In this document: piece after piece, positions 31,954 to 44,664 of the stretch | How positions within the stretch are numbered: the first letter of the stretch is position 1 | How the letters are laid out: each line of letters opens with the position of its first letter | Origin: Brachypterus glaber | Lineage: Eukaryota; Arthropoda; Insecta; Coleoptera; Kateretidae | NCBI GenBank assembly: GCA_958510825.1 | Contig: OY294049.1 | Coordinates: 5,642,001-5,706,000 of the forward strand | DNA length: 64,000 bases | Direction of reading: 5' to 3' | The notes under the pieces: model-generated | What the model was told of the DNA's origin: nothing | Databases searched by the model: none | The model's input: the letters and a program-made list of their open reading frames with translations, nothing else | Made by a program: the position numbers and the translations under genes

Positions 31954-34661
31954 AAATCTCCTAAAGTTATCTGATGAGAAGAAAACGTGATATGCAGACA
32001 GACGGACTGACATTTTTAAAAGTTGTTTAGAATTGTACATAGCAATTTGGTGCAAAAAATCTTTTTTCCTTAGTCCGAAGTAAACCTATAAGTTTACTTC
32101 TTACGGTTTGGACTAGTCAATACTAGCGTCATTGTGTGTTTTTTACCACAACTCTTTTAGTATTAATATAATTTAGTAAAAATCGTTGGAGAAATGTTTA
32201 AAACGAGAAACTAGAAGCTAAAATAAATAAATTGACATCGAAAAATACAATTAAGAATAAACAGTTTTGTTAATTTACTGGCTTTTTTTAGGTAGAGAGG
32301 TGCGAGATTAAAAATAACTTAAATGTACAAGGTGTTGTCCTCTTTTTGAAATTATAATATAATAATAATAATTATTATATTATACCAAAACCTTAAGTTT
32401 AATGTCCAAAATATGAAGTAGAGTAATTAAAATTAGTTATTTTTTATAGATATTTGATTAATTTAAAAAAATCAAAAATATTTTTTTCAAAAAATAACTT
32501 AGTTTTTATTTATTATTTTCTCTTGACAATAACTGGTAAAATAATTAAAAATCGATGTTATAATTCGTAAAACTGAGTTTCAGATTCAACTCATCCTTCA
32601 AATTCGTTGAATCTAAATTACAAACAAATTTCACTCGTTTTATCATCAATGAAAATCATGTCAATTTTTTATATTATATACAATAATATGGCGAGAAAAC
32701 GCAAGCAATATGTATATTGCAATATACCATTCAGTTTGAAGAGTATATCATAGAATACAAAACATTACACATCTTCAGGGCTTGTTTATTTATCGTAAGG
32801 CTTACCTTCTTTATCCGAAAGCTCGATTTTCCCACTTCCAGAAGTGAAAAATGCGAATAGGAGTAAGACTATTGCATAAATTTCCATCTTAAAGTCACTT
32901 TACAACAAGAAACTTATACAAACTTATAGAAAGTCTATAAACTTAACATCATACACATTAACCGGGCTTATCACTGATTTTCGTCTTAATTTATTTACCG
33001 AAAGTGTCTTATCACATACAATGATTAAATTAGTCGTTACCCTAGGGTATGGAAGGGTTAGTTCAAAAAATCAACTACACTTTTATATATTATCTACTCG
33101 TAAAACATTTATTTAAAATTAAACTTATCCTTATTTGCAATGATTAGTGTAACTGACCTACTACAACTACAGTTTTTTAGCACATAACTTTCTTTTATGT
33201 AATTTAAATCCAAAAAAGTGCATACGTATTAATGTCATAAAAATGTTCCTGAATAAAATTCGAGTTTATGATTTAATGCAGATTTTCTCGATTTTATTTA
33301 GTGTTCGTAATGCGTGAAAATCTACCCGGGCGTGGACGAAAACGAACCGTCGAAAGAACTTCCACCGACTGCAGAGGGATACAGGTTTAAACCCTAGTGA
33401 GATTTCGCAGACATGCGCAACCTAAAAGGGGTTGATTTTGGCAATGTAGTTTATGTTAATATTTCGTCATTTATTGTCAATACAAGAGATTAGATGTTTT
33501 GATAAAGAAACTGATGAATAATTATTATAGATAAAATATTTAGAAATATTTTATACTCTTCACCGTTTTATAAGGTGCAAAATTTTAAGAGGCGATTCTA
33601 GGTCCAAAAATATGAAAAAAGTTCCTATAAAGGTTGGTCCGGAAATGAGCCCTAAAAGAGCTACAACCAACGAACTAATAACTCTTCTCTCTAGAATAGG
33701 CATTTCATTTGTAAAAACTGACAAAAACGTAACCAACATATACATTTGTCTGTCTTACTCGCACAGCTTTGTTCTAACAGAGACAACAATACCAGTTACT
33801 GGTAATTGTTATTGTTCAGGCCTGAATATACCTACTATTTGTTTACAAACAAACCGAGATGTTGGCGATACTTTATTTTAACGGTATGCGTATTCTAGAA
33901 AGAAGAGTTATTAGTTCGTTGATAAATTAACGTATTTGTTTTCAAAAATGGCGATTTCAAACGCTACTTCTTATTTGCGGTTAGTTAAGATCTAGAAAAT
34001 ATTTTACTTTAAGAAATGTTTATATAATAAGAATAAGTGTGCTAGTAGTGAAAAAAATAATATATAAACCACGGTAGAGAAGACTATTATAGCCTCTTAT
34101 ATCCCTTGATGCTACATTCTTCTTCTCTATCTTAGTAGGTGTATAAATACTATTACCGCTTGTTTTTATTGCGCTTTGAAATTTAATTAAATGCTTCCAA
34201 AAGAAAATACAGTAGGTATTATATTTGGCATTTGGCAAATTTAATAATTAAAGTTAATGCATATCCAAAATTTTATTTTATCAAAAGCATTTCGAGCTTT
34301 TATGCTTGAAAATAATAATAAAATGGAAGAATATAATAAATAAAGTTATATTTATGGTTATACTTATAACAGAGAGATTAAAATATAATATTATTACATT
34401 TCTTCATCAACATTAAACGTTAGACCAATTGTTAATAAAAATTTAATCTAAGTAGATAATTTTAATTATTTTAATTACTCAAGAAAAAAGTTAAAAAAAA
34501 ATTTACTTAGTCTACCATTATATTATAATATATTATGTATATTGAAGCATTGTATATTTTCAATAAAGGTTTTAATTTGCTTGTATATTTTGGTGCATTG
34601 AAATTGTTAAAATTACTAGCGTAAAACATAAAAAGTATGTTAAGGGCATGTCCATAGACTC
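31954..34661. other. Intergenic DNA with element fragments
   Basis: The motif agacagacggactgacattt lies near 31993. At 33590-33670 (ttaagaggcgattctaggtc, gttggtccggaaatgagccc) is a one-ended fragment of the element at 37167-37458. A copy of the gaatnc-attacacatcttcag module lies near 32750-32795. A GC-richer unique patch lies at 33310-33440. Nothing here supports a gene. Confidence 0.4.
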
Positions 34662-34762
34662 GCATAACAACATAGTACATAACAATGCGATGCCTTGATT
34701 GGCATGATTTGCTGCCATGTATCTTGTAAGCCAATCACGGCATCTCATTATTATGTTTTATG
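34662..34762. mobile_element. Hairpin MITE family D, copy 1
   Basis: The arms cataacaatgcgatgccttg/attggc and gccaatcacggcatctcatt/attatg are complementary around a 20-30 base loop. A cleaner copy lies at 37690-37790. Confidence 0.72.
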
Positions 34763-34777
34763 TTCTTCTGCAAGCTT

Positions 34778-34890
34778 CTGGAGTTCCTCGTAGTTCCTCC
34801 AGAGTTCTTCAGAGTTCCTCAGAGTTCCTCGGAGTTCCTCCGGAGTTCCTCCAGAGTTCTTCAGAGTTCCTACTAAGTTCCTTTGGCTTG
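34778..34890 (+). repeat. GAGTTCCTC minisatellite
   Basis: About ten units of 10-12 bases (gagttcctcc / gagttcttca) run in tandem beside the hairpin element. A frame across it is a product of the repeat, not a gene. Confidence 0.85.
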
Positions 34891-37166
34891 TACAAAAGAT
34901 TTCCTAGCGGTCAGCCCCTCGCTTTTTAATAATACTCATGAAACACAATATAATACAATATATTACATTAAACATCTAGGTTGATATAAGACTTCAATGC
35001 ATGAGAGACTCATTAACATTAAAACTGACAGTCATGTTTAGTAAAAATAAAACTATAGAAATTATATTCTGTAGTAAAAATGTTTTAATAAGTTTTTCTT
35101 TTTCAGAAAACTCCGGCGTTATCTTTTTCATATGATGTTTTAGTCCAGACGAATGATACATGTTAAATTTAGGTAATTTTAGGAGGCAGAATTTCTATAA
35201 TTGTGAGAAATAAAACTGTGAATCTAGGCGTTTAGCAGACTTTTACAACCGCCTAAGTCTAAAATAATTTTTTTCTACCACTGCTTTAGAATGTAAGCAA
35301 ATACACACACTTTTTAAACACAGAATGAATTCATTCTAGCTTCAGATACAGTATGAATATTCCGTATAAACTGTTGAATGAGCACATGTAGTGACATCTC
35401 TTGTTTATAAAAGTAAAGAAAACTGTAGCAAAATTAGCAAAAAAAAAATATATATATATATATATATATGAAATATTGAATAATTATTAAATTATAATTT
35501 AATGCAATTTAAAGTTTTGCGTTAAAATTACATAAAGTTTATTAGTTTTTCTTAATATTTGACCAGTTTTTTATCAATTTAGTTCAAAAAATTAAAACTG
35601 CTCCATCTATTGTTAAATATTTAAACCTGATATATGTCACAACAATCTGACAAATCTGACATAACCTTCAATTTTTGCATTATAATTTGTAAATACGTGC
35701 TAAAATTAAATAAAAATCTTTTTTAACTACTGATTTGATAAAATTATTAAATAACATTAATTGCTTTATTTAAAAATATGTGTTTTGTTGTATTTACAAT
35801 GTCGAGTCACAAAAAATATTGTTTTTAACCTTTCCGTAGTTTAAAACCATACAGTGTTTCATACTTGCAGTCGAAGAAAAATTATAGTCTACAACACGTA
35901 TGGAATAGTTATTCCGCGCTCGCGGAATATTCTCTATTCCATACTAGTTGTGCGGGGTTGAAAGTTGAAAATCAGAGGACTTACCAATATTCAGCTTTCT
36001 GGGTTGACTGTATCATCTAAGCCGCGTTAACTTAGATACCATAGGCTTTTGATTGTGAACTGGTAGGATCCAAAATAGTGACTTGTTTTCTTGTATTAAA
36101 CGAATACGCATGAAACGGAGCACTGAACATGTCATCACAGGGTTGCTAGTTGCTTATATAGCGACGTTGCCAGATTTATATTTTCTAAGATACGTCGCGA
36201 CACTAGTTATAGAATATACTATTTCGAGTCACTGTTTTTTATTCGATTTTGATCTATTTTTTTGCGGGCGTAAAATGATATTTTGTATTAAGGGCCTAAA
36301 TTGTCAGTTTTTGGCCTGAAGGCTGTTTGTATCCGGAGTAGAAGGCAAAGGCAAAGAAGGTCATGTTCATAAATTTTGTACCGTCAACGGGGGTGAAACA
36401 GGTCAAAATTTGCTGTTTTTTGTTTTTTTTTCGGTTTTCTTACAAAAATAAAAATCCAACAAAAATATATGTTAAAGCTTGAAGTTTCGAGTATTTATAA
36501 CTGTCAAAATAACCACAGTAGTTTTTTTATATATATTTTTAAAGGTTGATCTGTTTTACCCCGTACTAGGGTGGTAAAACCGACCACCTCTTTTATTTCT
36601 TGATAGCAACTTCGAGAGTGAAACCGATCATTTATCCTCATTTAAAAAAAACTTTTTCGTTTTTAAATAAAGAAAAAACTTAAAAAACTAGTAAAAAACA
36701 TGTATTTCTTATCAAAAAGTACATATTATCCTAAACTTAAAAATTATTTCCTAAATGGTTTGGGAGGGGTGAGGGGGTTAGTGTAAACGACTTACTAAAA
36801 GTACTTGGATTTTCTACAAAACAAACTCACAAAAAAAACTTTAATGACAAAGAAAGCTTTATTTAGACCAATTAGTTAGTGATCGATTTCACTCCACCAT
36901 TTTCCCACTTTTTATAAAAATGTAAATAAAAAATTATACAATGTTGATAAAAAACTAAAAACTTTTTACTACTAGGGCCAAATAATAGTTAAACTTAAAT
37001 TTACTCAACACGTTCTCTCAGCTCTTTCATGTGACTCTGCACAACCAAACAACCAAACGTTTCCACAAGTTTCCAAAATCTACTTTTTTTACACATCTTA
37101 AACAACCTACTTATCTCTACAGACTAAGAATCAACCAATGTAAGATTCTTAATTTAAAAGTAATAG
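34891..37166. other. Intergenic DNA with hairpin and (TA)n
   Basis: (TA)n lies at 35449-35469. A palindrome lies at 35890-35951 (acgtatggaatag/ctattccatact outside, attccgcg/cgcggaat inside). At 36378 the wording accgtcaacgggggtgaaac is like 50996 (accgtcaagtggggtgac), probably ends of a dispersed element. No gene. Confidence 0.45.
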
Positions 37167-37458
37167 ACAGGGTTACTCAGAAATAAGTTCGAGAAATTTA
37201 AGAGGTGATTCTACGTTAAAAAATATGAAATAAAGTTCCTATAAAGATAGCCTTTATCAATGTTAAGGCATGTGCAAAAATTCGTTACTGTGGTTTATAG
37301 GGTTCCAGAAATATTAAATAAAAACTACTTTTTAGATGTACCCTTAGGAGCTCCCTTAGGGCTCATTTCCGGACCAACCTTTATAGGAACTTTGTTTCAT
37401 ATTTTTTAACATAGAATCATCTTTTAAATTTTTCGAACTTATTTCTGAATAACCCTGT
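37167..37458. mobile_element. MITE with about 85-bp terminal inverted repeats
   Basis: The left arm ACAGGGTTACTCAGAAATAA, then gttcga, gattcta and aagttcctataaag, is mirrored by the right arm ctttataggaactt, tagaatc, tcgaac and TTATTTCTGAATAACCCTGT. The 292-bp element has no coding part. One-ended relatives lie near 6449-6476 and 33590-33670. Confidence 0.82.
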
Positions 37459-37689
37459 ATGTAATTACTAAAATTAAAATTTATTTTGGATTTTATAGGT
37501 ATTATACCTGTATAATAATGACTTCGTTATTTCCAAAATTACATGAAAATTTCAATAATTTCTGCTTTTATTTGATTGGACTAGTTTAAGCAAATAAATA
37601 AAACTTAAACATATGTAATGCTTCGTATCCCAGTGTATAGTATTTACATTGTACTGCACATGGTGGGCTTTAAGGCATATTCACAGGCT

Positions 37690-37790
37690 CGCATAAGAAC
37701 GTAATGCATAACAATGCCATGCCGTGATTGGCTTTATGTGCCGCTATGTATCCTGTAAGCCAATCACGGCACCGCATTCTTATGTTATGT
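37690..37790. mobile_element. Hairpin MITE family D, copy 2
   Basis: GCATAAGAACGTAATGCATA/acaatgc at the left and the facing gcattcttatgt at the right, with inner gccgtgattggctt and aagccaatcacggc, give a nearly complete stem-loop of about 100 bp. It is the same family as 34662-34762. Confidence 0.78.
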
Positions 37791-38110
37791 ATATGTATAA
37801 AAAATCAAGCACCACCTTTTTTATTGGTGGATTTTGTAGTCTAGAAGTTACTGAGTAAAACATGGCTAACATTAAAATAATCCTTAGAGCACTTTTTGAT
37901 AAAATCAATTTTCAATTGTATTTTTGTGTATTCTTTCAATCTGTACTAGATTTTTATTGGGGATAAAAAATATTAAAACAATTGAAAATCGTTTTTTTTT
38001 TTCAAAAAGTGCTTTTAAGGATTATTTTAATTTTGGCCATATTTTACTCAGTAAGCTCTAGACTACAAAAGCCACCAATAAAAAAGGTGGTGTTTGATAT
38101 TTAATTTAAA
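37791..38110. repeat. Inverted repeat with caccaccttttttattggtgg arms
   Basis: caccaccttttttattggtg (about 37811), agtctagaa and agtgctt(tt) are mirrored by ccaccaataaaaaaggtggt near 38072 and its neighbours (agcactttttgata / ttttcaaaaagtgctt). Total about 290 bp, probably another MITE. Confidence 0.6.
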
Positions 38111-38326
38111 AATTTGAAGCCTCACCGAGTGCACACGTAAATCCACTGCAGTGAACAGAATTTATTATAACACAACAGAAAAAAATCTGGCCTCGGAACA
38201 ATTTTTTAACTTAATTTTGGGTCGTAGGTTTCGAATCTGTAATCAAATTTTTTGGGTCAGATCAATATTTTTTCTTTATGCCCTTAAAGTTGTTAATTTA
38301 TACTATTTTATAAGGTGTATTTTTAC

Positions 38327-38541
38327 TATGGTCTTTTCATCAAGCAAGATAGTAAATTAAAAATCACAAAGTGAATATTTTCAAAACAGATTCGAATATT
38401 GGATGTGCGAATAAAATGCTTAGTTTATTTTATAAAACATAACTATATTCTATACTCAAACATATACTATAAAAAACCTGTTGTAAAAATATTTACTGTG
38501 CGATTTTTAACTTACTATCTTGCTTGATGAAACGGACCATA
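38327..38541. mobile_element. MITE family E, copy 1
   Basis: TATGGTCTTTTCATCAAGCA at the left and TGCTTGATGAAACGGACCATA at the right are inverted, and pairing continues inward over about 70 bases (agatagtaa / ttactatct, aaaaatcaca / tgcgattttt). TA dinucleotides at both ends fit a Tc1/mariner-type target site. Confidence 0.82.
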
Positions 38542-39689
38542 AAACTCTGGTACCATGCTGTTTGAGCTAGAGTTTGTGGCATGAACAAAGTGTTTTAAGT
38601 CAGTATTTAAGATCAAACACAAAAGGCAAGAACGCGTATCCTGGTAGAATATTGCTGGGCTCTTAAACGTGACAGATATATACAGTACAGTAGACAAACA
38701 AAAAGAGCCTAAAAAGAAAATTGATACTAAACTCGGCGCATTATCTATCTGAGTAACAAATTGGATCAAGGCAGCTAAGATTAGTGGTTTAAAAATGCCT
38801 GTTAGTGATATTTTTATTGTCTATTGTGCTTTTGACAATTTTTGACATTTAGATTAAATTATCTGTCATGTTACGTCTTATTAATAATTATGATGACAAA
38901 ATGTCTTTAAAACGAGAAAGTCCGTTTAAAATTATAACAAACGCAAGATGATCATGAATTAAAGTAAACTTTTTTTATTTATAATATGGTATTAAAATAA
39001 ACATTTACATTTTACATAAAAATATAATATAAATCCAAACCTGCTGATCTATCTATAAACTTAAAATGGGATAGATTTCAAATGTTAAATGTTACTAAAA
39101 ACTGAAAATTTGTTTAAAATAATAGTCCAAGTAAGTGATTTTATTCATATGTATAATATAATAAAGTAAAATTTTACGTTCTAGAAAACTTCTTAATACT
39201 CTGAAGTTACCGGCAGTAAATAAACTGTTTGCCCCACCGCCCTCTGCTTATTTCATAATCCCGAAGACCTGTGCTGGTAATACCTAAAATAATATCTTTT
39301 AAATACAATTATGGAACAGTATTATACGAACTTACCGAAAAAATCTCTGCTACATCGTTTACTATGAAACTTTTATTGAGCACTGCATTATATTGCTTTA
39401 TTTTAGTAATATATTTGTAAATTGATCCTTTAGTTTCCTTTTTCAGGACCTTTCTTGTTCTTTTTACCATTATCTTTATGCTCTTCAAAAATTACTATGT
39501 TTTCTTATTTTAATGTCAAAATAATGATTTAAACGTCAAAGTAATGTTTTGATTGACAAAGAATTTAAAATACAAGTTAGCAACCTTACATAGGGGATTA
39601 AATTTATTCTACCAACAATAAAACAAAAAACAGACGAGAATCAACTCAGATAGATAATGCGCGGAGTATACATACAAAAGTTCTTGGCA
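38542..39689. other. Intergenic AT-rich DNA
   Basis: No gene, repeat or hairpin stands out in this stretch. Confidence 0.35.
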
Positions 39690-39800
39690 CGTATTTAGCG
39701 CACTAGTGCTAGTATTTACCACAAGCGCTCGTTTTCTAAACTTGTACTCTTGAGCTAAAAACGGCGTTATCAAATTAGTACTTTAATACACTATTTGGAA
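39690..39800 (+). repeat. MITE family C, right-end fragment
   Basis: gctcgttttctaaacttgta and ctttaatacactat match the right end of the elements at 18547, 40384 and 60023; the left two-thirds are absent. Confidence 0.7.
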
Positions 39801-40383
39801 CCAAACGATGCTCTTCTGGTAAAAAATGCGTGGAGTGTAATAAAAGAGGCGCTGTAATCTGGCGGAGGATTTAAGAACGGCTTGGGTAGTAAAGATTATG
39901 CATTCAGCCATACAAAATCGCACTGCAGTTTAATTAAGAACTCTAATTAAAATGGTCATAGTTTTATTAATGAATATATTTCGTATAGCCAAAAAGATAT
40001 ACTGGCAAATTTTGTCGCTACATTTAACTAACTACAGAATAATAAAACTTTATAACATCTACTTATGCTGCTCAAATAAAATTCGTTTGAGGGAAATAAT
40101 TTTTAAGAGGTGTACTTTACATTTTATTGGTTAGCATAGGACAATAAAGAGTGGATTTTATTTTTTCTTAAAACTAAAATTAAAGTAAAATTCTGAATTA
40201 CTTATTTAAATACACGGGACAACATCTAGAAAACAATAAATACTTGCTTTCTTAGAATCTCAAATCAAATCAAATCATTTATTTGTGTTATCTTGGTATT
40301 TACACACGTCAAAGTTAGTACAGTTTGACCCACAAAAAATGCAAGTTTTAGATATGCCAAAATGTCAATTTTATTAATTATTT

Positions 40384-40905
40384 TTTCTATTTTGCGACTC
40401 TTATAAGCTCATAATCACACGCATTTTGAGTGTTCTTATAGGCCCATAAGAGGTCTGTACTTTTTGTTCTTTTGGGTTGGTAACAGACCTGGCCTATCGC
40501 TTGACGTTTTCCGTGCAAATGTCAATGTCGCTTTAAATTTGAATTTTCTACAAAATTTTGTGTTTAGGTTATTTTTACCATGTTAAAATTGTGGCTTGGT
40601 TAATTGCAGTAAAAAAGAGAAGAGATTACTATAAAATATATCAAAATATCATTTGTTCTTAGAATTTTAAACATGGTGTAAACTGTAATGCCAATCCAAA
40701 ACAAAAATCCCTAAATCAATCATCAATTTTAATGTAAGTTTTTTTTTATTTTAGAGCAAAATAGAAAAAATTGTATAAAGCACTCGTTTCATAACACCAT
40801 TTTAGCCCAGTATTTTAGAAAACTCGCCGCAAGCGGCTCGTTTTCTAAACTTGTACTCGTGCTCTAAAAACGTATGTTATGAAACTAGTACTTTAATATA
40901 CTATC
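40384..40905 (+). mobile_element. MITE family C, copy 2 (full length)
   Basis: It runs from ctattttgcgactcttataa to gaaactagtactttaatata and includes the cataagaggtctgtact segment missing from copy 1. Its right portion holds the inner hairpin gaaaactcgccgcaagcggc / tcgttttc. It aligns end to end with the copy in DHTKD1 intron 11. Confidence 0.87.
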
Positions 40906-41346
40906 ATAGTTTAAGTTAGATTTTAAGAAAGAGGTTATAATAATTTGACATGGCAGTTTGTCTTTAAGTTAATTAGTAGTCTCTAATAAGTTATGACAGA
41001 TAATGAGTGAATGCGAATAATGTTAAATAACAGTAACTGCTGTTATATGAAGCTGGAAGAAGAAAACTAGCAAATATAGAGGTTCTTAATCTGCAGAAGC
41101 AAGAAGTCTCCCCAAGATGGTTATTTTTATGTTAACATTCCTTCTTTTTTACAAAACTAATAGAGAGCTCCTAGAATATGCATTTAATGTTAAAAAAGAA
41201 TGAAAAACTTGCTCTCCTGAAAAATTACCTTTTTGTGACATGGTGTCGTTTACCTCCGGGGTCCAGATATACCTAATAAATAGTAAACTGAAAAAGCATT
41301 TAGAATTTAATCATATAAAACATTTAAACACAATATTTAGTAAATC

Positions 41347-41631
41347 TTATAAGAAATAAAACTTTGAACTCCTTAGTAATGAAATATACAATTTATGAAA
41401 ATTATGATTTTCGTTTAAAAAAGGTTTTTTTGCTGCATAAAAATTTCCAATCTCGGAATTATAGATGCGGCGGCGGGCGGTGGTTTTCGACCCAGCAAAA
41501 ATTTTATCTTTTATAGCTTGCACCTTTCCTTGTAAAGGGTGTTCTCTTAAATAATTAAGTAAATTTGCACTTTCTTCTTCCCCATAACCCATATCATTTT
41601 TTGGTATATATTTAGTATACTTAAGGGGCAC
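41347..41631 (-). CDS. Unassigned open frame, possibly an orphan exon
   Basis: A 94-residue minus-strand frame contains GYGEEESANLLNYLREHP, a basic AGSKTTARRRIYN segment and FYAAKKPFLNEN. Its composition is protein-like (charged helix, few repeats) and unlike the AT-biased accidental frames nearby. I do not recognise a family. It lies just beyond the 3' side of a minus-strand LINE relic and next to a dispersed repeat block. It may be a decayed transposon exon; evidence for expression is lacking. Confidence 0.27.
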   Translation of the reverse strand: MPLKYTKYIPKNDMGYGEEESANLLNYLREHPLQGKVQAIKDKIFAGSKTTARRRIYNSEIGNFYAAKKPFLNENHNFHKLYISLLRSSKFYFL

Positions 41632-41689
41632 AATAGAGGGGGATTTTTTTTAAATAGAAAGGGGAGTCCTGTGTTAAATCATTTTTAAG

Positions 41690-42400
41690 CTTATAAAATT
41701 CTCTATTTGCCCACATATTTTAAGAAAGCCTTTTTAAGCAAATACTTTTTGATCTTTCTAAACTTTATATTTAACTGTTTGACCTCCATAGGTAAAAAAT
41801 TATAAAACTTAGGAGCGAAGTAATTTATGCCTGCCATTATTTTTTAATCTCGTAAAATCAGGACATACTGCAGCTTTATTCCTTGTGTTAAAACCATGTA
41901 TTAAATAATGAGTTTTGTATGACTTGATGATGACCCCAGGCTAAAATATATATAGACTGTATATTATACAGTTGGACTGTATATTATACAGTCGGACCGT
42001 ATATGTACTGTATATTATACACTCGGAGTTACAGTACATATTATACACTTGGTTATACAGTGTACGCCATTCTCTAAATATACATTAAAAGTTTTTTCGA
42101 AAGTATACGTAATGTTGGATATTAATTTAGAAGCAGTTGCATCGCCATGATTGCTCCATGTTAGTTTGGAGTGAGTTTAAGCATAACTTGTTACTATGAG
42201 ACCACTGCTTAGCATGTAACAATATTTCATTGCCTTTTTTAGTAGCTTCAGAAAGTGATTTATTTTTTGTGCCATATGAACAGCAAAGAGTTTTAAGATG
42301 TCGGCTGACTCGAGGAAACCAGGTAAGTCATTAATTAAAATCAAAATAGTAATGATCCAATGATGGACCCTTGTGGTACTCCGATGCTTAAAAGAACACC
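41690..42400 (-). pseudogene. LINE relic with RT motif and C-terminal segment
   Basis: On the minus strand, 42395-42345 translates to GVPQGSIIGSLLF, the conserved RT motif of LINEs. Further downstream, about 41870-41800, reads NTRNKAAVC and then FAPKFYNFLP, the conserved C-terminal block of CR1/Jockey-like ORF2 proteins. Stops and the loss of the catalytic segment between these blocks show internal deletion. A minisatellite at 41945-42070 interrupts it. Confidence 0.7.
41945..42070. repeat. TGTATATTATACAGT minisatellite
   Basis: Self-complementary units gactgtatattatacagttg and variants repeat about six times. The unit is itself a palindrome, so the array can form small cruciforms. It lies inside the LINE relic. 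Confidence 0.8.
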
Positions 42401-43299
42401 ATCTGTATGCATGTGCTGATTCATATAAAATTTAAAAACAAGAAAATTTATATTTAGTATGTAGTATTTATTTATACTCATTTAGAGACCTTCCAACGGT
42501 ATTTTACACCACAGAGTTTTCAGTTATAAAATAATATTACTTTTTCTTTACACTAATTTAATTGCTAGCACGGTAATTTTTCATAGATTTTTACTTTCGA
42601 TCGAAAAGTTGTTATAGAAGTTGTTATGGTTAGAAAAAAGTTTTTCAGTTTTTAACCTATTTTGATTGATCAAAAATCGAAAATTTTATTTTTTTTTATA
42701 CGGCTTCAAAGGATTTTTACTCAAATTTTGTTAGTTAATAATAAATTACAAATATGTCCCTACCAGTTTACTGGAAAAATCACATAAGGCTTATATTTTT
42801 TTGCAATTTTGGCGAAGGCGCCTTATAATTTACATTTGAGGGTTACTTTTTAATAATCACTGAAAATAAATGCAAACGGATTTTTAAGTACAAAATAATC
42901 ATAGTTTATATCCCGTGACCTAATGATTTAACCAGCTAAACTGAAAGTAGCTGTGTTTTTGTTAATTTTGCTTATAAAATGTTTGAATCTTAATAATTCA
43001 TTATAAAAAGCTCGTGACCGCAAAAATACAGCTGCTCGAGATCGTTAAAAAACAGCTGGTTGTAGTTCGGGTGGTTTAAATCATTAGGTGGAGGGATATA
43101 TTTTAAGATTATTTCCTAAAAAAATGTAGATAAAACAAGCAGCTGTATTTTGAGCTATCGACATAAAGTCACTTCTCTAAATAGCGAGATGCTATTTAAT
43201 CGCTCTTAAATAGCAAGTTTAATCAGGGAAATAATCAAAATCTAAAAACTTATGAGTATATTTTCACGAAAAAGTAAGTGCAAAAGAACCGTGCCATTT
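42401..43299. other. Noncoding DNA
   Basis: It holds the inverted partner (42439-42522) of the 5861-5931 repeat and the module ttttggcgaaggcgcc at 42807-42822. No gene. Confidence 0.45.
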
Positions 43300-43502
43300 T
43301 ATGGTCTGATTTTTCAAGCAAGATAAATTAAAAATCGCACAGTGAATATTTTCAAAGCAGATTCGAATGTTGGATTTGCGAATAGTTTATTTTATAAAAT
43401 ACAACTATATTCTATACACAAACATATTCTATTCAAACCTGTTGTAAAAATATTTACTGTGCGATTTTTAATTTACTATCTTGCTTGAAAAAACAGACCA
43501 CA
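43300..43502. mobile_element. MITE family E, copy 2
   Basis: TATGGTCTGATTTTTCAAGC at the left and GCTTGAAAAAACAGACCA at the right are inverted. Inner arms aaattaaaaatcgcacagtg and tactgtgcgatttttaattt pair almost perfectly. It aligns over its length with 38327-38541. Confidence 0.82.
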
Positions 43503-43883
43503 GTTTATTTTCTCCGTGTACGAATAGTGGATATAATTTAATATTATTAATATTCGGTCAATGCATAAAATTAAATGTTTCTAAACAATAAACCGAGTAA
43601 ATTTTAATTAAATGGAACTCGGTATAATATCCTATTTTATAGGTAGGGATATGAATAATATTCAAATCTTAAATCTCCGCTATTCAGAGCAAAATGTCAC
43701 GGATCCGAGTCTACTGAAACACAATAGCTGCAGAGAGTTACACACAACTTCCGGGCTTGACCAAAAATTCTAAACAACAACCGGCACTGTTTCATAACTC
43801 TGTTATTACCAGTTATTTGTACACTGTAAAAAGTTATTTCAGTAACCCGGGGAAAAAGTTTTTGCATGATTATGCATAATATA

Positions 43884-44153
43884 GATGTGGACGACGTTTA
43901 TTTCCAGTAGGACTGTGCAACATGACACACAGCTGGTGAAAACTTTCCTGGACGTGTGATTTTTCGATATGGAGAAATCGTGCGATTTAACACCATTAGA
44001 CCGAGATCATGCGATTTAACACCATTAGCTAGATTTTTTCTTTGGGGCTACGTTAAATATAAGGTCCACGCCAATGCTCCAGCTGTTATTCGCGAAATAG
44101 ACCGTAAGAAAAGCCGAGGCGGACATTTGGACGATATTGTGTTCCATTATTAA
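43884..44153 (+). pseudogene. Mariner-like transposase relic (C-terminal)
   Basis: The translation begins DVDDVYFQ, the second catalytic-aspartate region of mariner-like (SETMAR-type) transposases, with a stop in place of Q-x-D spacing. It continues FPGRVIFRYGE and then CDLTPLARFFLWGYVKYKVH, the conserved segment containing the third acidic position, to a terminal stop at 44151. A segment is missing before FPGRV. A 19-base block, tgcgatttaacaccattag, is duplicated inside the catalytic motif. The copy is dead. The rest of the element is not visible upstream. Confidence 0.8.
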
Positions 44154-44664
44154 CCATAGAGTCTGTACTTTCAATTAAAATAAACATATACCCGCTTTTG
44201 ACAAAAAAAAACTGCGTTTTTCTCTTAATTTAAAATGATACCTAGGTACCCCGATAACATTTGCTATTTCACGTGGAAGTCATTATGACATAATTTAATG
44301 ATTTAACGTTAAATGTATACACCTCATGAGAAATTCATAACAAATTCATAACATGATCACAAAATCATGATGTTTGTATGAGTACAAAACGTGGAAATCA
44401 TAACATGATGATCTCATGAGGCCTCATGAGATCATGGATGTTGTCCGGGCTCTAGTTGAAAGACCATGTGCTATAAAAGTATTCACTCAAAAAACGAACT
44501 GGGGCAACCAAATCAATTATTAAATATGAACAAACATTTTTTTTGTCGCTGCATCTAGTAGGGGCATCAACACAACTTGTGGTTATAAAAAATAAATGTT
44601 AGATTTTTAGGATCTGATAAGCACAATAATTCTTTTTGTTTCGTCTACCAAAATTTTGGTTGCA
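44154..44664. other. Noncoding DNA with catgag/ctcatg palindromes
   Basis: Around 44330-44440 the words catgatg, atcatgatg and tgatctcatgaggcctcatg recur, forming a local palindrome centred near 44422. No gene. Confidence 0.4.

Noticed and set aside
33612..33881. 89-residue frame with MKKVPIKVGPEMSPKRA start
   Set aside because: Its first third lies in a fragment of the MITE family at 37167-37458, and the rest has no recognisable features.
34717..34929. Leu/Ser-rich 70-residue protein
   Set aside because: It is encoded by the GAGTTCCTC minisatellite and one arm of a hairpin element.
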